Shown in pieces: positions 1 through 9,163 of a DNA stretch of 64,000 nt. Numbering within the stretch: the first letter of the stretch is position 1; each line of letters begins with the position of its first letter. Position numbers and translations under genes: made by a program. The notes beneath the pieces are model-generated. The model worked only from the letters and a program-made list of their open reading frames with translations. It did no database searches and was not told where the DNA came from. This DNA comes from Maribacter polysiphoniae (GTDB lineage Bacteria > Bacteroidota > Bacteroidia > Flavobacteriales > Flavobacteriaceae), in NCBI RefSeq assembly GCF_003148665.1, contig NZ_QGGQ01000002.1:496001-560000 (forward strand), written 5' to 3'.

Positions 1-1658
1 TTCGCCCCTTTAACAAAAAAGGACAGCTGATCGTTTACACGATAGCCCACATGGGCATTGGCATCAAAATAGCTATCGAGGGTCAACAAGGTTGCATTGG
101 CTATGCCAGGTGTCGGGGTTTCAACAACAGTCGCTGAAAAATCCTCCCGCTCACCCACAAAAAATAGATTTACCCCCATGTACCATTGTTCATCAATCTG
201 ATAATCCATAAACAAAGACCCTTTAATATCGGGTAGATTCCAAGCCGGGTTGTCGGTTTCGGTATCATAGTCATACACTTCGGCATTAATGCCCAAGGTA
301 AAATTGCGATTTACATCCACATTCAACTCTGCGAACAATCCCAATGTTTTTATATCATCATAGAACACCTGAAAGGAGTTCCCATAATAATATCCCTTAT
401 CATCGTCCCTAAAACTGTTTTCTGGATTTAGGTGGAACAATGGTCTACGGTTTTCGGCAGTATACGATCCTTTAATATTGTAACTTAAATTCGGCAGCAA
501 CTGGCCTTTAAATCCGATATAGGCATCATACTGTGCATCTGTAGGCTGAATGGCCAAGGTAGGTGACACATAGGGATTTTCCTCCACAAAACCGTAATAC
601 GAATTCTGTCTCAACTCCCCCTTTACCCCGCCATAGGCAATTACGTTCTCGTCCAACAAACGATAAGAAGCCGCAATAGCCGGATAAATATAAAAATTAC
701 TTTCACTTTCTTCCATATCCATACCGTAGACAAGGTTCAGGCCTAGGTCTACCGTAAGATCATCCCTCAACATGCGCAAATTCGGGTTTATCCCTACCTG
801 AAAATTACTATAGTCGATACCCTGGTCATTGGTCGGACTATTTACATCGGCATTGGCAAAACTACCCCCAACATAATCGAGCTTTACATTGACACCTAAA
901 GACTCATCCCCAACGGGCAATTCCAATCCGGCACCCAAAACGACCCTATTCTCCCCAGACTCAACAGCATCCCAAAACCGTCGGTATTGAATATTGGCAT
1001 TCTTAAAATAAGCATCCTCAACATTGACATAGGCACCCACCTCACCCATAAAGTAATTTTGTTTTGCATCGATACCGTTAATGGTTTCCGCATCATAAGT
1101 ATCCTCGGGCAGTCCGTACCAATTGTACAATTGATGTTGTAAACCAACATCAGCCCCCCAGTTTATATCGCGGTCCCTTTTGGAGTAAGAGGCGTCAATT
1201 TCGGTATTGGCATACTTGCTATCCAAGGCAACGCCATCGATATTGGCCAATGATGAATAATGATCAAAACCAAGATCCAAGCGTTCATCCCTGTTGATCA
1301 CCCTGCTGGTATAAAACTTCGCCATTAGATTACCCGGGTTTCCCAATCCGGCAGAAGCATAGGAATTATACAACTCCGGTGGCGGTAATTTCTTCACTGC
1401 AGAAGCCTTGCCCTTAGCCGGTGTAAAGGTGGAAGCCACAGGGACTGAAAAAATATTGTATTCAATCTGTTTTTTCTGCAAAACAATCGAATCGTTCAGG
1501 TTGGGAATCGATTTAAGCTTGAAGGCATCGGAAATCGTAGGCGAATAGGCCTTGGTAACCGTTACCGTTTCCGTACCAATGGAATCTTCCTCTTCCTGGG
1601 CCTGTACCAGTTGGGAAATTCCTAAAATTGCAATAAGAAGATATAGATGCTTCAACAT
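1..1658 (-). CDS. Outer-membrane beta-barrel / TonB-receptor-like protein, partial
   Basis: The reading frame is open from an ATG at 1658 to the window edge (552 codons), so the C-terminus is missing. A signal peptide covers about residues 1-20 (ends LVQAQ). It is followed by a short acidic segment and then alternating aromatic/polar strands with many Asp, Asn and Tyr residues, typical of an outer-membrane barrel. A TETVTVTKAYSPTISDAF stretch near the mature N-terminus recalls the first strands of TonB-dependent receptors, but no complete plug domain is seen. The gene lies 21 bases behind the TPR gene and is probably co-transcribed with it. The role is unknown; a partner of the TPR protein at the outer membrane is inference. 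Confidence 0.75.
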   Translation of the reverse strand, partial: MLKHLYLLIAILGISQLVQAQEEEDSIGTETVTVTKAYSPTISDAFKLKSIPNLNDSIVLQKKQIEYNIFSVPVASTFTPAKGKASAVKKLPPPELYNSYASAGLGNPGNLMAKFYTSRVINRDERLDLGFDHYSSLANIDGVALDSKYANTEIDASYSKRDRDINWGADVGLQHQLYNWYGLPEDTYDAETINGIDAKQNYFMGEVGAYVNVEDAYFKNANIQYRRFWDAVESGENRVVLGAGLELPVGDESLGVNVKLDYVGGSFANADVNSPTNDQGIDYSNFQVGINPNLRMLRDDLTVDLGLNLVYGMDMEESESNFYIYPAIAASYRLLDENVIAYGGVKGELRQNSYYGFVEENPYVSPTLAIQPTDAQYDAYIGFKGQLLPNLSYNIKGSYTAENRRPLFHLNPENSFRDDDKGYYYGNSFQVFYDDIKTLGLFAELNVDVNRNFTLGINAEVYDYDTETDNPAWNLPDIKGSLFMDYQIDEQWYMGVNLFFVGEREDFSATVVETPTPGIANATLLTLDSYFDANAHVGYRVNDQLSFFVKGA

Positions 1659-1679
1659 AATGTGTTCTTTATAGGGATA

Positions 1680-4600
1680 TTAATTTCCGTTGGGATCAAC
1701 CGATGAGTTACGCTGGGCCTCCTTGGACTTGATGATGGCCAATTCACCCTTCGCCTCAGCCACGATTTCAGGATATTGACTGAAATTGGTACTGATACTT
1801 TCCAATATATACGTCGCTTGATAGGCATCATCCAGGGCGTAAAAGTTCTTTGCCATAAGCACCAAGCCTTTACCACCCCATTCCTTATAACTCGAATAGT
1901 CCTTGGCCAATTTTTGTACCGACGTATTTGATGCCTCGTATTGCCCTGATTGGTTTTTAAAATAAGCATCGTAATACAGTGCCTCTGCCGCGGTTTCCCC
2001 ACTGGCAATTTTCAACACTTCTGCGTACGCTGCCTCTGCCCTTCCCATATCGTTGGTCTGAATGGCCGATCGGGCAATCATGATATGGGCATCACTTTTA
2101 ATACGGTCATCAATACTGGAGGTTCCCAAAACTTTTTCGGCATACGCCAAGGTTTGTCCGTAGTTACCTTGTTCGTAATACCCCTTCATTAAATTCGATT
2201 GGGCAAAGGTCCTGTTCTGTTGAATATCGGCCTGATCCTCCAAACGTTCCAAGTACGGTAATGCGGTATTGTAATCTTTATTTCCAAGATAGATTTCGCA
2301 AACCCTTGTCAATGCTTGTTCGGTATACTCGCTTCCTCCCAAGTCGGCTACTTTCCTAAAGTAGGGCAAGGCCTTTTCCTTTTGGTCTTTTGCAAAATAC
2401 AATTGCGCCAATTTAAAATTCGCGCTAACTGCATGCATCCCATTCGGGAATTGCTTCAGATAACTCTCGTACCCTCTAATGGCGGCATTCGTATTGCCCT
2501 CCATATGTTGTTTATCAGCGGATTCGAAACTGGCATTATCCAATTCGGTATCGGTGACCTCAACGAAATCCAAATCGCGTACCCATGCCGCATACTCATC
2601 TACACGTCCCAGATCCACATATACCAATTTGGCAGTGGCCACGGCTTGAATGGCTTCCTGTGTATTGGGAAAATCACGAACTACCTGCTTGAATTCCTCC
2701 AAGGCTTTTTCATTCCTATTGGCATTATAATGGACCAAACCCTGTCGCATAATAGCTTGGGGCACCAATGAACTTCCCTTATAGCCTTCGATAAGATGGT
2801 CATAGGTGACCAATCCTTTATTTTCCTGACCCGCGGAGATGTACGAATTACCCAACTCAAAAAGGGCATCATCCTTTAGGGTCGATTTTGGATATCTGGA
2901 AACAAACTTGTCCAACTCCTCGATTTTCGAATCACTTTTACCCACAAAACCATAGCTCAAGGCCTTTTGAAATGCGGCGTAATCCTTTTCGGGTCCTGTC
3001 AACGCCAAGGACTTGTTATACGTTTCAATGGCTGGCCAATATTTACTGGTCACAAAATAGCTATCACCCAATCGCAGATAAGCATCATTCAATTTTGCTT
3101 GATCAGTGACCCCTGATTTGGAAAAGCTATCAAAATAACTGATGGCATTGGCATAGTCCTTCAGTTTAAAATAGGTATACCCCATATTATAATCCACCTC
3201 CTTAGCCTCTTCCGTACGCTGGGCACTTGGGTTTTGTTTAAAATCGATATAATTGGCCAAAGCCTCCTCAAAACGGTTCAAGGTATATAAGGCCTCTGCA
3301 TTCCAATAATTTGCCCTTGCCTTAAAAAGCGCATCCTCGGCACTGGATAAGGACTTTGTGAAATTCTCATGGGCACGGGCATAATCCCCATCGATAAACA
3401 GTTCCACCCCACGGTAAAAGGCCACTTTCTGATAGGTGGACTTACTTGCATAATTGCGGTTTTTTTCGAGTAGCTCCATGGCCCCCTCAAAATTCTTTGA
3501 GGTAATATAGGAATCTACCAACAACCCTTGCATTTCCTGTGCATGGCCATCATTGGGATATTTTTCCAGATAGCTTGAAATTACCTGGGGAACGGGCTCA
3601 TACGCATTCCCGATCTCATAGCTTAAGCGCGCATAGTTCAAATAAGCATCTTTTTGAATCTCTTGGGAGAAATCCATTTGGGATGCATTACGGAACGCAT
3701 TCAAAGCTTCCTGTTTTTTGTCCAATTTCAAATAACACTCCGCCAAATGGTAATAGGCATTTTGGGAAACACTGTTCGTTCCCCCAATGATTTTATTGAA
3801 TTGCTGTATGGCATTCGCGAAATCACCCTGTTTATAAAAACAATATCCCAACAAGTAATAATCGGTATTGTTCCATTTTCCCCTTTTTCCTTTATACGCC
3901 TCCAAGTAGGGAATGGCATTTGCGTATTGTCCGAGGTTGAAATAGCTCTCCCCGATGATTTTATTGAGTTCGGAAACCTCATTCCTGTCCGATTTGGGCA
4001 ATTGTTTCTTGGCCACGGCAATGGCCTCTTCGAATTTCCCCAACTTAAAATTCATGTCGGCCTGATAATACGACAGTTTTTCATCCAACAATTCCGGGTC
4101 CGTAATTTGGTCGAAACGCTCATTGGCCGCCTCATAATCATCTTGTTGATAAGCGATATACCCAAGGTAATATTTAGCCTGTGAACCATAAACCGGTGAA
4201 CTGACCACCTTGTTCAGATATCTTTCGGCCTGTTTCCCCTTTCCTGAGGAAAACAATGAATATCCATAATTGAAATTGAACTTGTCCATCTCCTTACGGG
4301 ACATCGCACTTTGATCTACCTTATTGTACCATTTTAAGGCATAGGGATATTTTCCCGTTTCAAAATAGTAATCGGCCACATCGGAATACGCCGAGTTGCG
4401 TTTGGTTGACGTCGGGTATTTTTCCACGAAATCCTCCATGAGGCGATCCGCTCCCAATTGGTTCAGGCGTACGGCGGCATTGGCCGCATAATAGGCACTA
4501 TTTGCCTCGGTCTCATAATCTTTGGTCGACAGCCTTACCTTCTCGAAAATAGTTTGTGCAGCCTGGTATTGTTCATTGTTGTACAATGCCAGTGCATCTT

Positions 4601-4703
4601 GGTAATCCTTCTGTTCGTGGGTGTAGATTTTGGTCTCCTGGGCAGTGCCTAGACAAAACATTCCCATAAAAATGGGAATAAAAACGGTGATTCTTTTTAG
4701 CAT
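1680..4703 (-). CDS. Large secreted tetratricopeptide-repeat protein
   Basis: This is a 1007-aa protein with a signal peptide (about residues 1-21, ending GTAQ) followed by TPR units almost to the C-terminus. The repeats carry the usual small/aromatic spacing (for example YNMGYTYFKLKDYANAISYF). It has no catalytic domain and an Asn/Ser-rich tail. Such proteins act as periplasmic scaffolds for protein assembly. It is the first gene of a minus-strand operon, with the outer-membrane protein gene 21 bases downstream, so a scaffold for that barrel is plausible. The start is an ATG directly before a basic MLKRI segment. The exact function is not known. Confidence 0.85.
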   Translation of the reverse strand: MLKRITVFIPIFMGMFCLGTAQETKIYTHEQKDYQDALALYNNEQYQAAQTIFEKVRLSTKDYETEANSAYYAANAAVRLNQLGADRLMEDFVEKYPTSTKRNSAYSDVADYYFETGKYPYALKWYNKVDQSAMSRKEMDKFNFNYGYSLFSSGKGKQAERYLNKVVSSPVYGSQAKYYLGYIAYQQDDYEAANERFDQITDPELLDEKLSYYQADMNFKLGKFEEAIAVAKKQLPKSDRNEVSELNKIIGESYFNLGQYANAIPYLEAYKGKRGKWNNTDYYLLGYCFYKQGDFANAIQQFNKIIGGTNSVSQNAYYHLAECYLKLDKKQEALNAFRNASQMDFSQEIQKDAYLNYARLSYEIGNAYEPVPQVISSYLEKYPNDGHAQEMQGLLVDSYITSKNFEGAMELLEKNRNYASKSTYQKVAFYRGVELFIDGDYARAHENFTKSLSSAEDALFKARANYWNAEALYTLNRFEEALANYIDFKQNPSAQRTEEAKEVDYNMGYTYFKLKDYANAISYFDSFSKSGVTDQAKLNDAYLRLGDSYFVTSKYWPAIETYNKSLALTGPEKDYAAFQKALSYGFVGKSDSKIEELDKFVSRYPKSTLKDDALFELGNSYISAGQENKGLVTYDHLIEGYKGSSLVPQAIMRQGLVHYNANRNEKALEEFKQVVRDFPNTQEAIQAVATAKLVYVDLGRVDEYAAWVRDLDFVEVTDTELDNASFESADKQHMEGNTNAAIRGYESYLKQFPNGMHAVSANFKLAQLYFAKDQKEKALPYFRKVADLGGSEYTEQALTRVCEIYLGNKDYNTALPYLERLEDQADIQQNRTFAQSNLMKGYYEQGNYGQTLAYAEKVLGTSSIDDRIKSDAHIMIARSAIQTNDMGRAEAAYAEVLKIASGETAAEALYYDAYFKNQSGQYEASNTSVQKLAKDYSSYKEWGGKGLVLMAKNFYALDDAYQATYILESISTNFSQYPEIVAEAKGELAIIKSKEAQRNSSVDPNGN

Positions 4704-4760
4704 AGTGTTCTAACTATTATAAAAATTCCGTAGTGGAATTTAAAAACTCCTTAAACAAAA

Positions 4761-4776
4761 TTCCGCCTTGGCGGAA
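4761..4776. promoter_or_regulatory. 16-bp perfect palindrome upstream of the TPR operon
   Basis: TTCCGCC-TT-GGCGGAA is a perfect inverted repeat with a 2-base centre. It sits 58 bases upstream of the TPR gene start. The short centre suits a dimeric DNA-binding protein better than an RNA hairpin. A second inverted repeat (AATTCC/GGAATT) lies at about 4726-4741. Confidence 0.35.
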
Positions 4777-4892
4777 ATAACTTTTCAGTGATACCTTAAC
4801 GGTTAAAAACAATAACGACAAATATTATACCTAAGTATAACCTTAACATAATTGTAACAAGAACAAAGTAAAATATTTTTAACCGGGCGGCC

Positions 4893-4922
4893 TTTGATTT
4901 CATGTAGAACTTATTACTTTTA
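4893..4922 (+). promoter_or_regulatory. Bacteroidota-type promoter of the ftsE-like gene
   Basis: TTTG at 4893-4896 and TACTTTTA at 4915-4922 are 18 bases apart. This fits the Bacteroidota -33/-7 pattern (TTTG, TAnnTTTG) except for the last base. The predicted transcription start is near 4929, about 10 bases before the ATG, giving a very short leader. Confidence 0.5.
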
Positions 4923-4938
4923 TATCAACAATATAAAT

Positions 4939-5622
4939 ATGTCAGAATCTATTTTAGCATTGAAGGATGTCGGTGTTTTCCAAAAGGAGAATATGGTGTT
5001 GAACGAAGTAAGTTTAGACATTAAGAAAGGGGAATTCGTTTACCTGATAGGAAAGACCGGAAGCGGTAAGAGTAGTTTTATGAAAACCCTTTATGGTGAC
5101 TTACCCTTACGCCAAGGCGAAGGCAGCATCGTGGGGTTCGACTTAAAGACGCTAAAGGAGAAAGATATTCCGTATCTACGTCGAAAATTGGGCATTGTGT
5201 TCCAAGATTTTAAATTATTGCCCGACCGCAACATCAACAACAACCTACAATTTGTCCTTAAGGCCACCGGATGGAAAGACCAAGCCAAGATGAATGGGCA
5301 AATCGAAGATGTTCTGGATAAGGTTGGCATGAAAACCAAGGGATTCAAGTTTCCACACGAACTTTCAGGTGGGGAACAACAACGTATTGCCATTGCCCGA
5401 GCACTTCTGAACGACCCGGAACTCATCTTGGCCGATGAACCCACAGGGAACCTTGACCCCCAAACCAGTGTAGAGGTGATGAAAGTACTTCAGGATATCA
5501 ACAAATCAGGAAGGACTATACTGATGGCTACCCATGACTACGCCCTGATTTTAAAATACCCTTCAAAAACCCTGAAATGTGATGGCAGCAAGGTGTTTGA
5601 GGTCGTACAAAATGCCGTTTAA
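4939..5622 (+). CDS. ftsE: FtsE-like cell-division ABC transporter ATPase
   Basis: This 227-aa protein is the ATP-binding subunit expected to pair with membrane protein FtsX and regulate peptidoglycan hydrolases at the septum. It shows Walker A (GKTGSGKSS, about residues 38-46), Q-loop (GIVFQDFKLLPDRN), signature (LSGGEQQRIAIARAL) and Walker B (LILADEPTGNLD). The start is the ATG of MSESILALKDVG; an in-frame upstream ATG lies in the promoter region and is less likely. No ftsX is adjacent; the gene stands alone with its own promoter. LolD-type ATPases are similar, but the FQDFKLLPDR segment favours FtsE. Confidence 0.85.
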   Translation: MSESILALKDVGVFQKENMVLNEVSLDIKKGEFVYLIGKTGSGKSSFMKTLYGDLPLRQGEGSIVGFDLKTLKEKDIPYLRRKLGIVFQDFKLLPDRNINNNLQFVLKATGWKDQAKMNGQIEDVLDKVGMKTKGFKFPHELSGGEQQRIAIARALLNDPELILADEPTGNLDPQTSVEVMKVLQDINKSGRTILMATHDYALILKYPSKTLKCDGSKVFEVVQNAV

Positions 5623-5663
5623 GCAACCTACGATATAAACATCCCTTATCATATTCTTTACAC

Positions 5664-6851
5664 CTAATAGATTTGAATAGATTCAAACCTAGGCCTGTAA
5701 TCCTTATAATCTTCAAAAGTTTCAAGTATTTCCATGCTTTCCCGCTGTGCTACCCAATGCCTTAATTTATCCGATCCGTTGATGATATCCAAAGGCACGT
5801 TCGTATAATCATATTCATAAGGGGGATCCAACCATTGGAAATCCTCCCCCATCAGGTGGTACAACTCCCTCATAAGCCATTGCCCAACCCGCCAGGGTTG
5901 AAAAACCGTATGATCGGTCACATGAATTTGAAATCCCCCACATGCCGTATCGGCGTGTTTTTGGAAAGTAGGCATAAAAACTATGGGTCGAATGGCCACC
6001 CCCTTCAATTTTGTTGTTTTCAAGGCTTGTTTTAGGTGTCCCTCATACAAACCAAAGGGTTCAATTTTTGGGTGCCCCACAATCTCCAAGGGTTGGGTAG
6101 TTCCCCGACCTTCGCTAAACCGGGTCCCTTCAAACAAGACCGTTCCGGGAAAGGTTAAGGCACTTTCATGTCTGGCCAAATTTGGCGAAGGCAACAACCA
6201 CGGCAATCGGGTCTCTTCAAAAAACATGCCCCGTTCCCAGTTCCGCATTTTTATCACCCTATATGGTATTTGCTTGGCAGCCCAATATCTTTGGTGCATC
6301 AGACCAACTTCCCCAATGGTCATACCATGTCTAACAGGAATAGGATGGCGGCCGATGAAGGAAGCGAATCCAGGTTCCAAAACATTGCCTTCCAACGTTA
6401 TTCCGTTCAGGGGATTAGGACGATCCAGCACAATCACCTCAATATCCTTATCCATACATTTTTCCAACAAAAGTGTCAGCGAATAGATGTAGGTATACAT
6501 ACGACACCCCACATCTTGAAGATCCACGAAAAAATGATCTATTCCCTGTAGCATCTCATCCGTGGGCACACGCGTTTCAGAATACAGGGAATACACTGGG
6601 ATTTTAAAGAAAGGATGTTCACAATGGGCCGTTTCGATCATATTGTCCTGGGCATCGGTTGAAAATCCGTGTTGGGGACCAAAAAGTTTTACGAACCTAG
6701 GACCAAAAAGGGATTTGAATTTTAAGGCCGCATGTTCATATTCCCCATCGATGGATGCGTTATTACAAAGTAAGGCAACATTGCCCTTGAACTCTTTTTG
6801 AAGGTTCGGATCGCTCACCAAAACATCCAAACCTGTAGCGGTCTTCATCAT
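5664..6851 (-). CDS. DUF1343 protein, exo-beta-N-acetylmuramidase NamZ-like (cytoplasmic form)
   Basis: The predicted protein is 395 aa, starting at the first of two adjacent ATGs (6851, 6848); upstream codons look non-coding. Family hallmarks are FGPQHGFSTDAQD, FVDLQDVGCRMYTYIYSL, VLDRPNPLNG, a RHGMTIGE motif and FEGTRFSEGRGTTQPLEIVG. DUF1343 includes NamZ (GH171), which removes terminal MurNAc from peptidoglycan fragments. No signal peptide is seen, so it should act in the cytoplasm, unlike the lipoprotein paralog at the window end. It converges on ftsE with 41 bases between the stops. The family call is firm; substrate specificity is inferred. Confidence 0.85.
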   Translation of the reverse strand: MMKTATGLDVLVSDPNLQKEFKGNVALLCNNASIDGEYEHAALKFKSLFGPRFVKLFGPQHGFSTDAQDNMIETAHCEHPFFKIPVYSLYSETRVPTDEMLQGIDHFFVDLQDVGCRMYTYIYSLTLLLEKCMDKDIEVIVLDRPNPLNGITLEGNVLEPGFASFIGRHPIPVRHGMTIGEVGLMHQRYWAAKQIPYRVIKMRNWERGMFFEETRLPWLLPSPNLARHESALTFPGTVLFEGTRFSEGRGTTQPLEIVGHPKIEPFGLYEGHLKQALKTTKLKGVAIRPIVFMPTFQKHADTACGGFQIHVTDHTVFQPWRVGQWLMRELYHLMGEDFQWLDPPYEYDYTNVPLDIINGSDKLRHWVAQRESMEILETFEDYKDYRPRFESIQIY

Positions 6852-7190
6852 AATTACAATAATTAAAAAAGTCTTGCCCCCGTTAGCCCCCAAATTTCGG
6901 TCAATAGCATGTGCTTCACCCACTATGGCCCTACAGGGGTATCCAAGACGCTATGGACTGCGAACAACATCCAAATTTCCCCTATAAAATTACAATTAAT
7001 ACAACCGTTTATGGCAAGAACAATTCATCTATTGGAATGGTTTTCACTTTAATCCCATGAGTGTGAAACGGTTGACCCCAATTTCCCCATAATTCTTCGA
7101 ACAAAAAACACCAAGGATAGGCAAAATCAAACCAAGCTTACAGGATTTAGGGAACTTCCTACATTTTAAGTCCAATTCCTTTCCAACATA

Positions 7191-7206
7191 TACTAACTTG
7201 TTAGTA
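7191..7206. promoter_or_regulatory. Perfect inverted repeat upstream of the MBL gene
   Basis: TACTAAC-TT-GTTAGTA is a 7-bp perfect inverted repeat ending 13 bases before the ATG at 7220. Its position, where a promoter -7 box or leader would lie, suits a repressor operator. The rest of 6852-7219 holds no reading frame or RNA gene that I can recognise. Confidence 0.4.
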
Positions 7207-7219
7207 AACAATACAGGTT

Positions 7220-8725
7220 ATGCCACGATTCGAATATATTGGTTTCAAATATGCCGAATACCCCTTTGCATATTTATACAAGGATGAAAACGGCCAAAAA
7301 GGGGATAAAAAAATACATCAAATCATCTTTGGGGATTGGGTAGGGGTTTTGAAGCCCAAAAAGACAGACGGGGACTATTTGTTCGTTCGGGTACGTGGGG
7401 AAAATGGTTGGATGCACAAGGATGCCCTTCGGGACGAACGTGTTCTTGAAGTTGTTTTCCTGGATGTTGGACAAGGCGATGGGGCCTTGGTCGTAACCCC
7501 AGATGATGAGCATATCATAATCGATGCCGGATTGGGGGACAATATGTGGCGTTACCTAAAATGGAGGTATAATGAATTTAAAACCGAATGGGTCTTCAAA
7601 TACGCCATAGCTAGTCACCCTGACCAGGACCATTACGGGGGCTATCATTATTTGGCGGGAGAACCCAATGTGTTTTTCAATGAATTCTTACATAATGGAT
7701 TGCTGGAATACCAAAAAAACATAAAACCGTCCTATTTCGGGGAAACGGTAAAAACAGACCGCACGTACTATACCGACCTATTCGACAGCAAACAAAAAAT
7801 CATTGATTATTTGGCCCACGAACCCAATTGGAAGCACCCTTCGGGCAATGAACAATGGGATAAGAATTATGCCAAGCTATTAAAACGTATGCTCGACAAC
7901 AATAAAATCAATGGGGAGATACGCATGCTCAGTGAAGTCGATAAATATCTCGATGGGTTTGAACAGAACAAACCGCTTAACATACAAATCCTTGGGCCGG
8001 TCACTGAAACGGTCAACGGAAAAAAAGCATTGCGTTCCTTAGGCAACAAAGGCAAAACCAAAAACGGGCATTCCATTGTCTTTAAACTGAATTATAAGGA
8101 CATCAATATCTTCCTGGGTGGTGACCTGAACATCAAGGCCGAGGAATTCCTCATGGCAAAACATACGGACATGAAATTGGATTTCAACTCTGCTACCGAG
8201 GAAAACGAATTCATTGAAAATGCCCGACAGTTCTTTGAATCCGACATTGCCAAAGCGTGCCATCATGGTAGTGCGGATTTCACCAGCTTATTCCTGAGAT
8301 GCCTAAACTCGGTGGCTACGGTCATATCCAGTGGGGACGAAGAACAACATTCCCACCCCAGACCCGACACTTTAGGCGCAATAGGCGTAAACGGACGAGG
8401 GGATAGACCTTTGATCTTCAGTACGGAATTGGCCCGCTCGCATCGGGAAGATGAAAGAAAGACCTTGGCTGAGATCAATGAACTTGAAATTAAATTGGCA
8501 AAGGCGACAACCAATACCCGACGCCTACAACTCATCAATCAAATCCAAGAAAAGAACGAAAAGCTTAAGGAACGGAATGTCACGGTCTATGGCTCAATAA
8601 ACCTACGTACCGATGGGGAACGGTGTATCATTGCCCAAAAATTGGAAAAAGGTGGTGGAAGCAAGGTTTGGGATATTTATAAATTGGAAAAAAACAATAT
8701 AGGACGTTTCAAATACGTTCCTTAA
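7220..8725 (+). CDS. SH3b + ComEC-type metallo-beta-lactamase fold protein
   Basis: This is a 501-aa protein without signal peptide. Residues 1-72 look like a bacterial SH3 domain (FGDWVGVLKP, VRVRGENGWMHKDAL). From about 75 it is a metallo-beta-lactamase fold: FLDVGQGDGA, metal motif HPDQDH at 133-138, GGD at 300-302, and CHHGS plus HSHPRPD near 347-383. This is the set seen in the soluble hydrolase part of ComEC/Rec2 proteins, which cleave nucleic acid or phosphodiesters. A coiled-coil-like stretch (about 405-450) follows. No ComEC membrane domain is present. The next gene, a small membrane protein 5 bases downstream, is almost surely in the same operon. The substrate is unknown. Confidence 0.8.
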   Translation: MPRFEYIGFKYAEYPFAYLYKDENGQKGDKKIHQIIFGDWVGVLKPKKTDGDYLFVRVRGENGWMHKDALRDERVLEVVFLDVGQGDGALVVTPDDEHIIIDAGLGDNMWRYLKWRYNEFKTEWVFKYAIASHPDQDHYGGYHYLAGEPNVFFNEFLHNGLLEYQKNIKPSYFGETVKTDRTYYTDLFDSKQKIIDYLAHEPNWKHPSGNEQWDKNYAKLLKRMLDNNKINGEIRMLSEVDKYLDGFEQNKPLNIQILGPVTETVNGKKALRSLGNKGKTKNGHSIVFKLNYKDINIFLGGDLNIKAEEFLMAKHTDMKLDFNSATEENEFIENARQFFESDIAKACHHGSADFTSLFLRCLNSVATVISSGDEEQHSHPRPDTLGAIGVNGRGDRPLIFSTELARSHREDERKTLAEINELEIKLAKATTNTRRLQLINQIQEKNEKLKERNVTVYGSINLRTDGERCIIAQKLEKGGGSKVWDIYKLEKNNIGRFKYVP

Positions 8726-8730
8726 ATAGT

Positions 8731-9153
8731 ATGATAAAAAAAGAAAAAGACAACCGACCCGATCAAAAAACCAGTCCGTTTATAGGACTTTTACTATTCT
8801 GTATATCAATCCTCCTATTAGTGATTACAGGTCCTTTGGGCTTTATCTATGGTATTCTCCATTCTTTGTTCACAAAGGGATTTTCCGGTATTGGGGAGTT
8901 TTTATTGAAAATCGCCATATCCATAGATCAATTGGGCAATGTAATGATGCAGCATTTACTGAACCAACTCTGGATCAAAAAAGAAGGTTATCGATTTGGC
9001 AATCGGGATGAAACCATTTCCAGTGTACTCGGCAAGAACAAACAGAATGCCACATTGACCGGTTTTGGAAAGGCCATCGATAAAATCCTGGATATCATCG
9101 ACCCCAATCATTCCTTGAATTCCATAGATTATTACGTAGAACCCAACCATTAA
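8731..9153 (+). CDS. Small membrane protein paired with the MBL protein
   Basis: This 140-aa protein has a basic, polar N-terminus, a strong hydrophobic segment at about residues 17-47 (one long or two short helices) and a polar C-terminal half. I recognise no family. It starts 5 bases after the stop of the MBL gene, so the two are probably co-translated. A membrane partner or anchor for the soluble MBL protein is a reasonable inference, not shown. It converges on the epimerase gene with 10 bases between ends. Confidence 0.7.
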   Translation: MIKKEKDNRPDQKTSPFIGLLLFCISILLLVITGPLGFIYGILHSLFTKGFSGIGEFLLKIAISIDQLGNVMMQHLLNQLWIKKEGYRFGNRDETISSVLGKNKQNATLTGFGKAIDKILDIIDPNHSLNSIDYYVEPNH

Positions 9154-9163
9154 GACGATGGCA

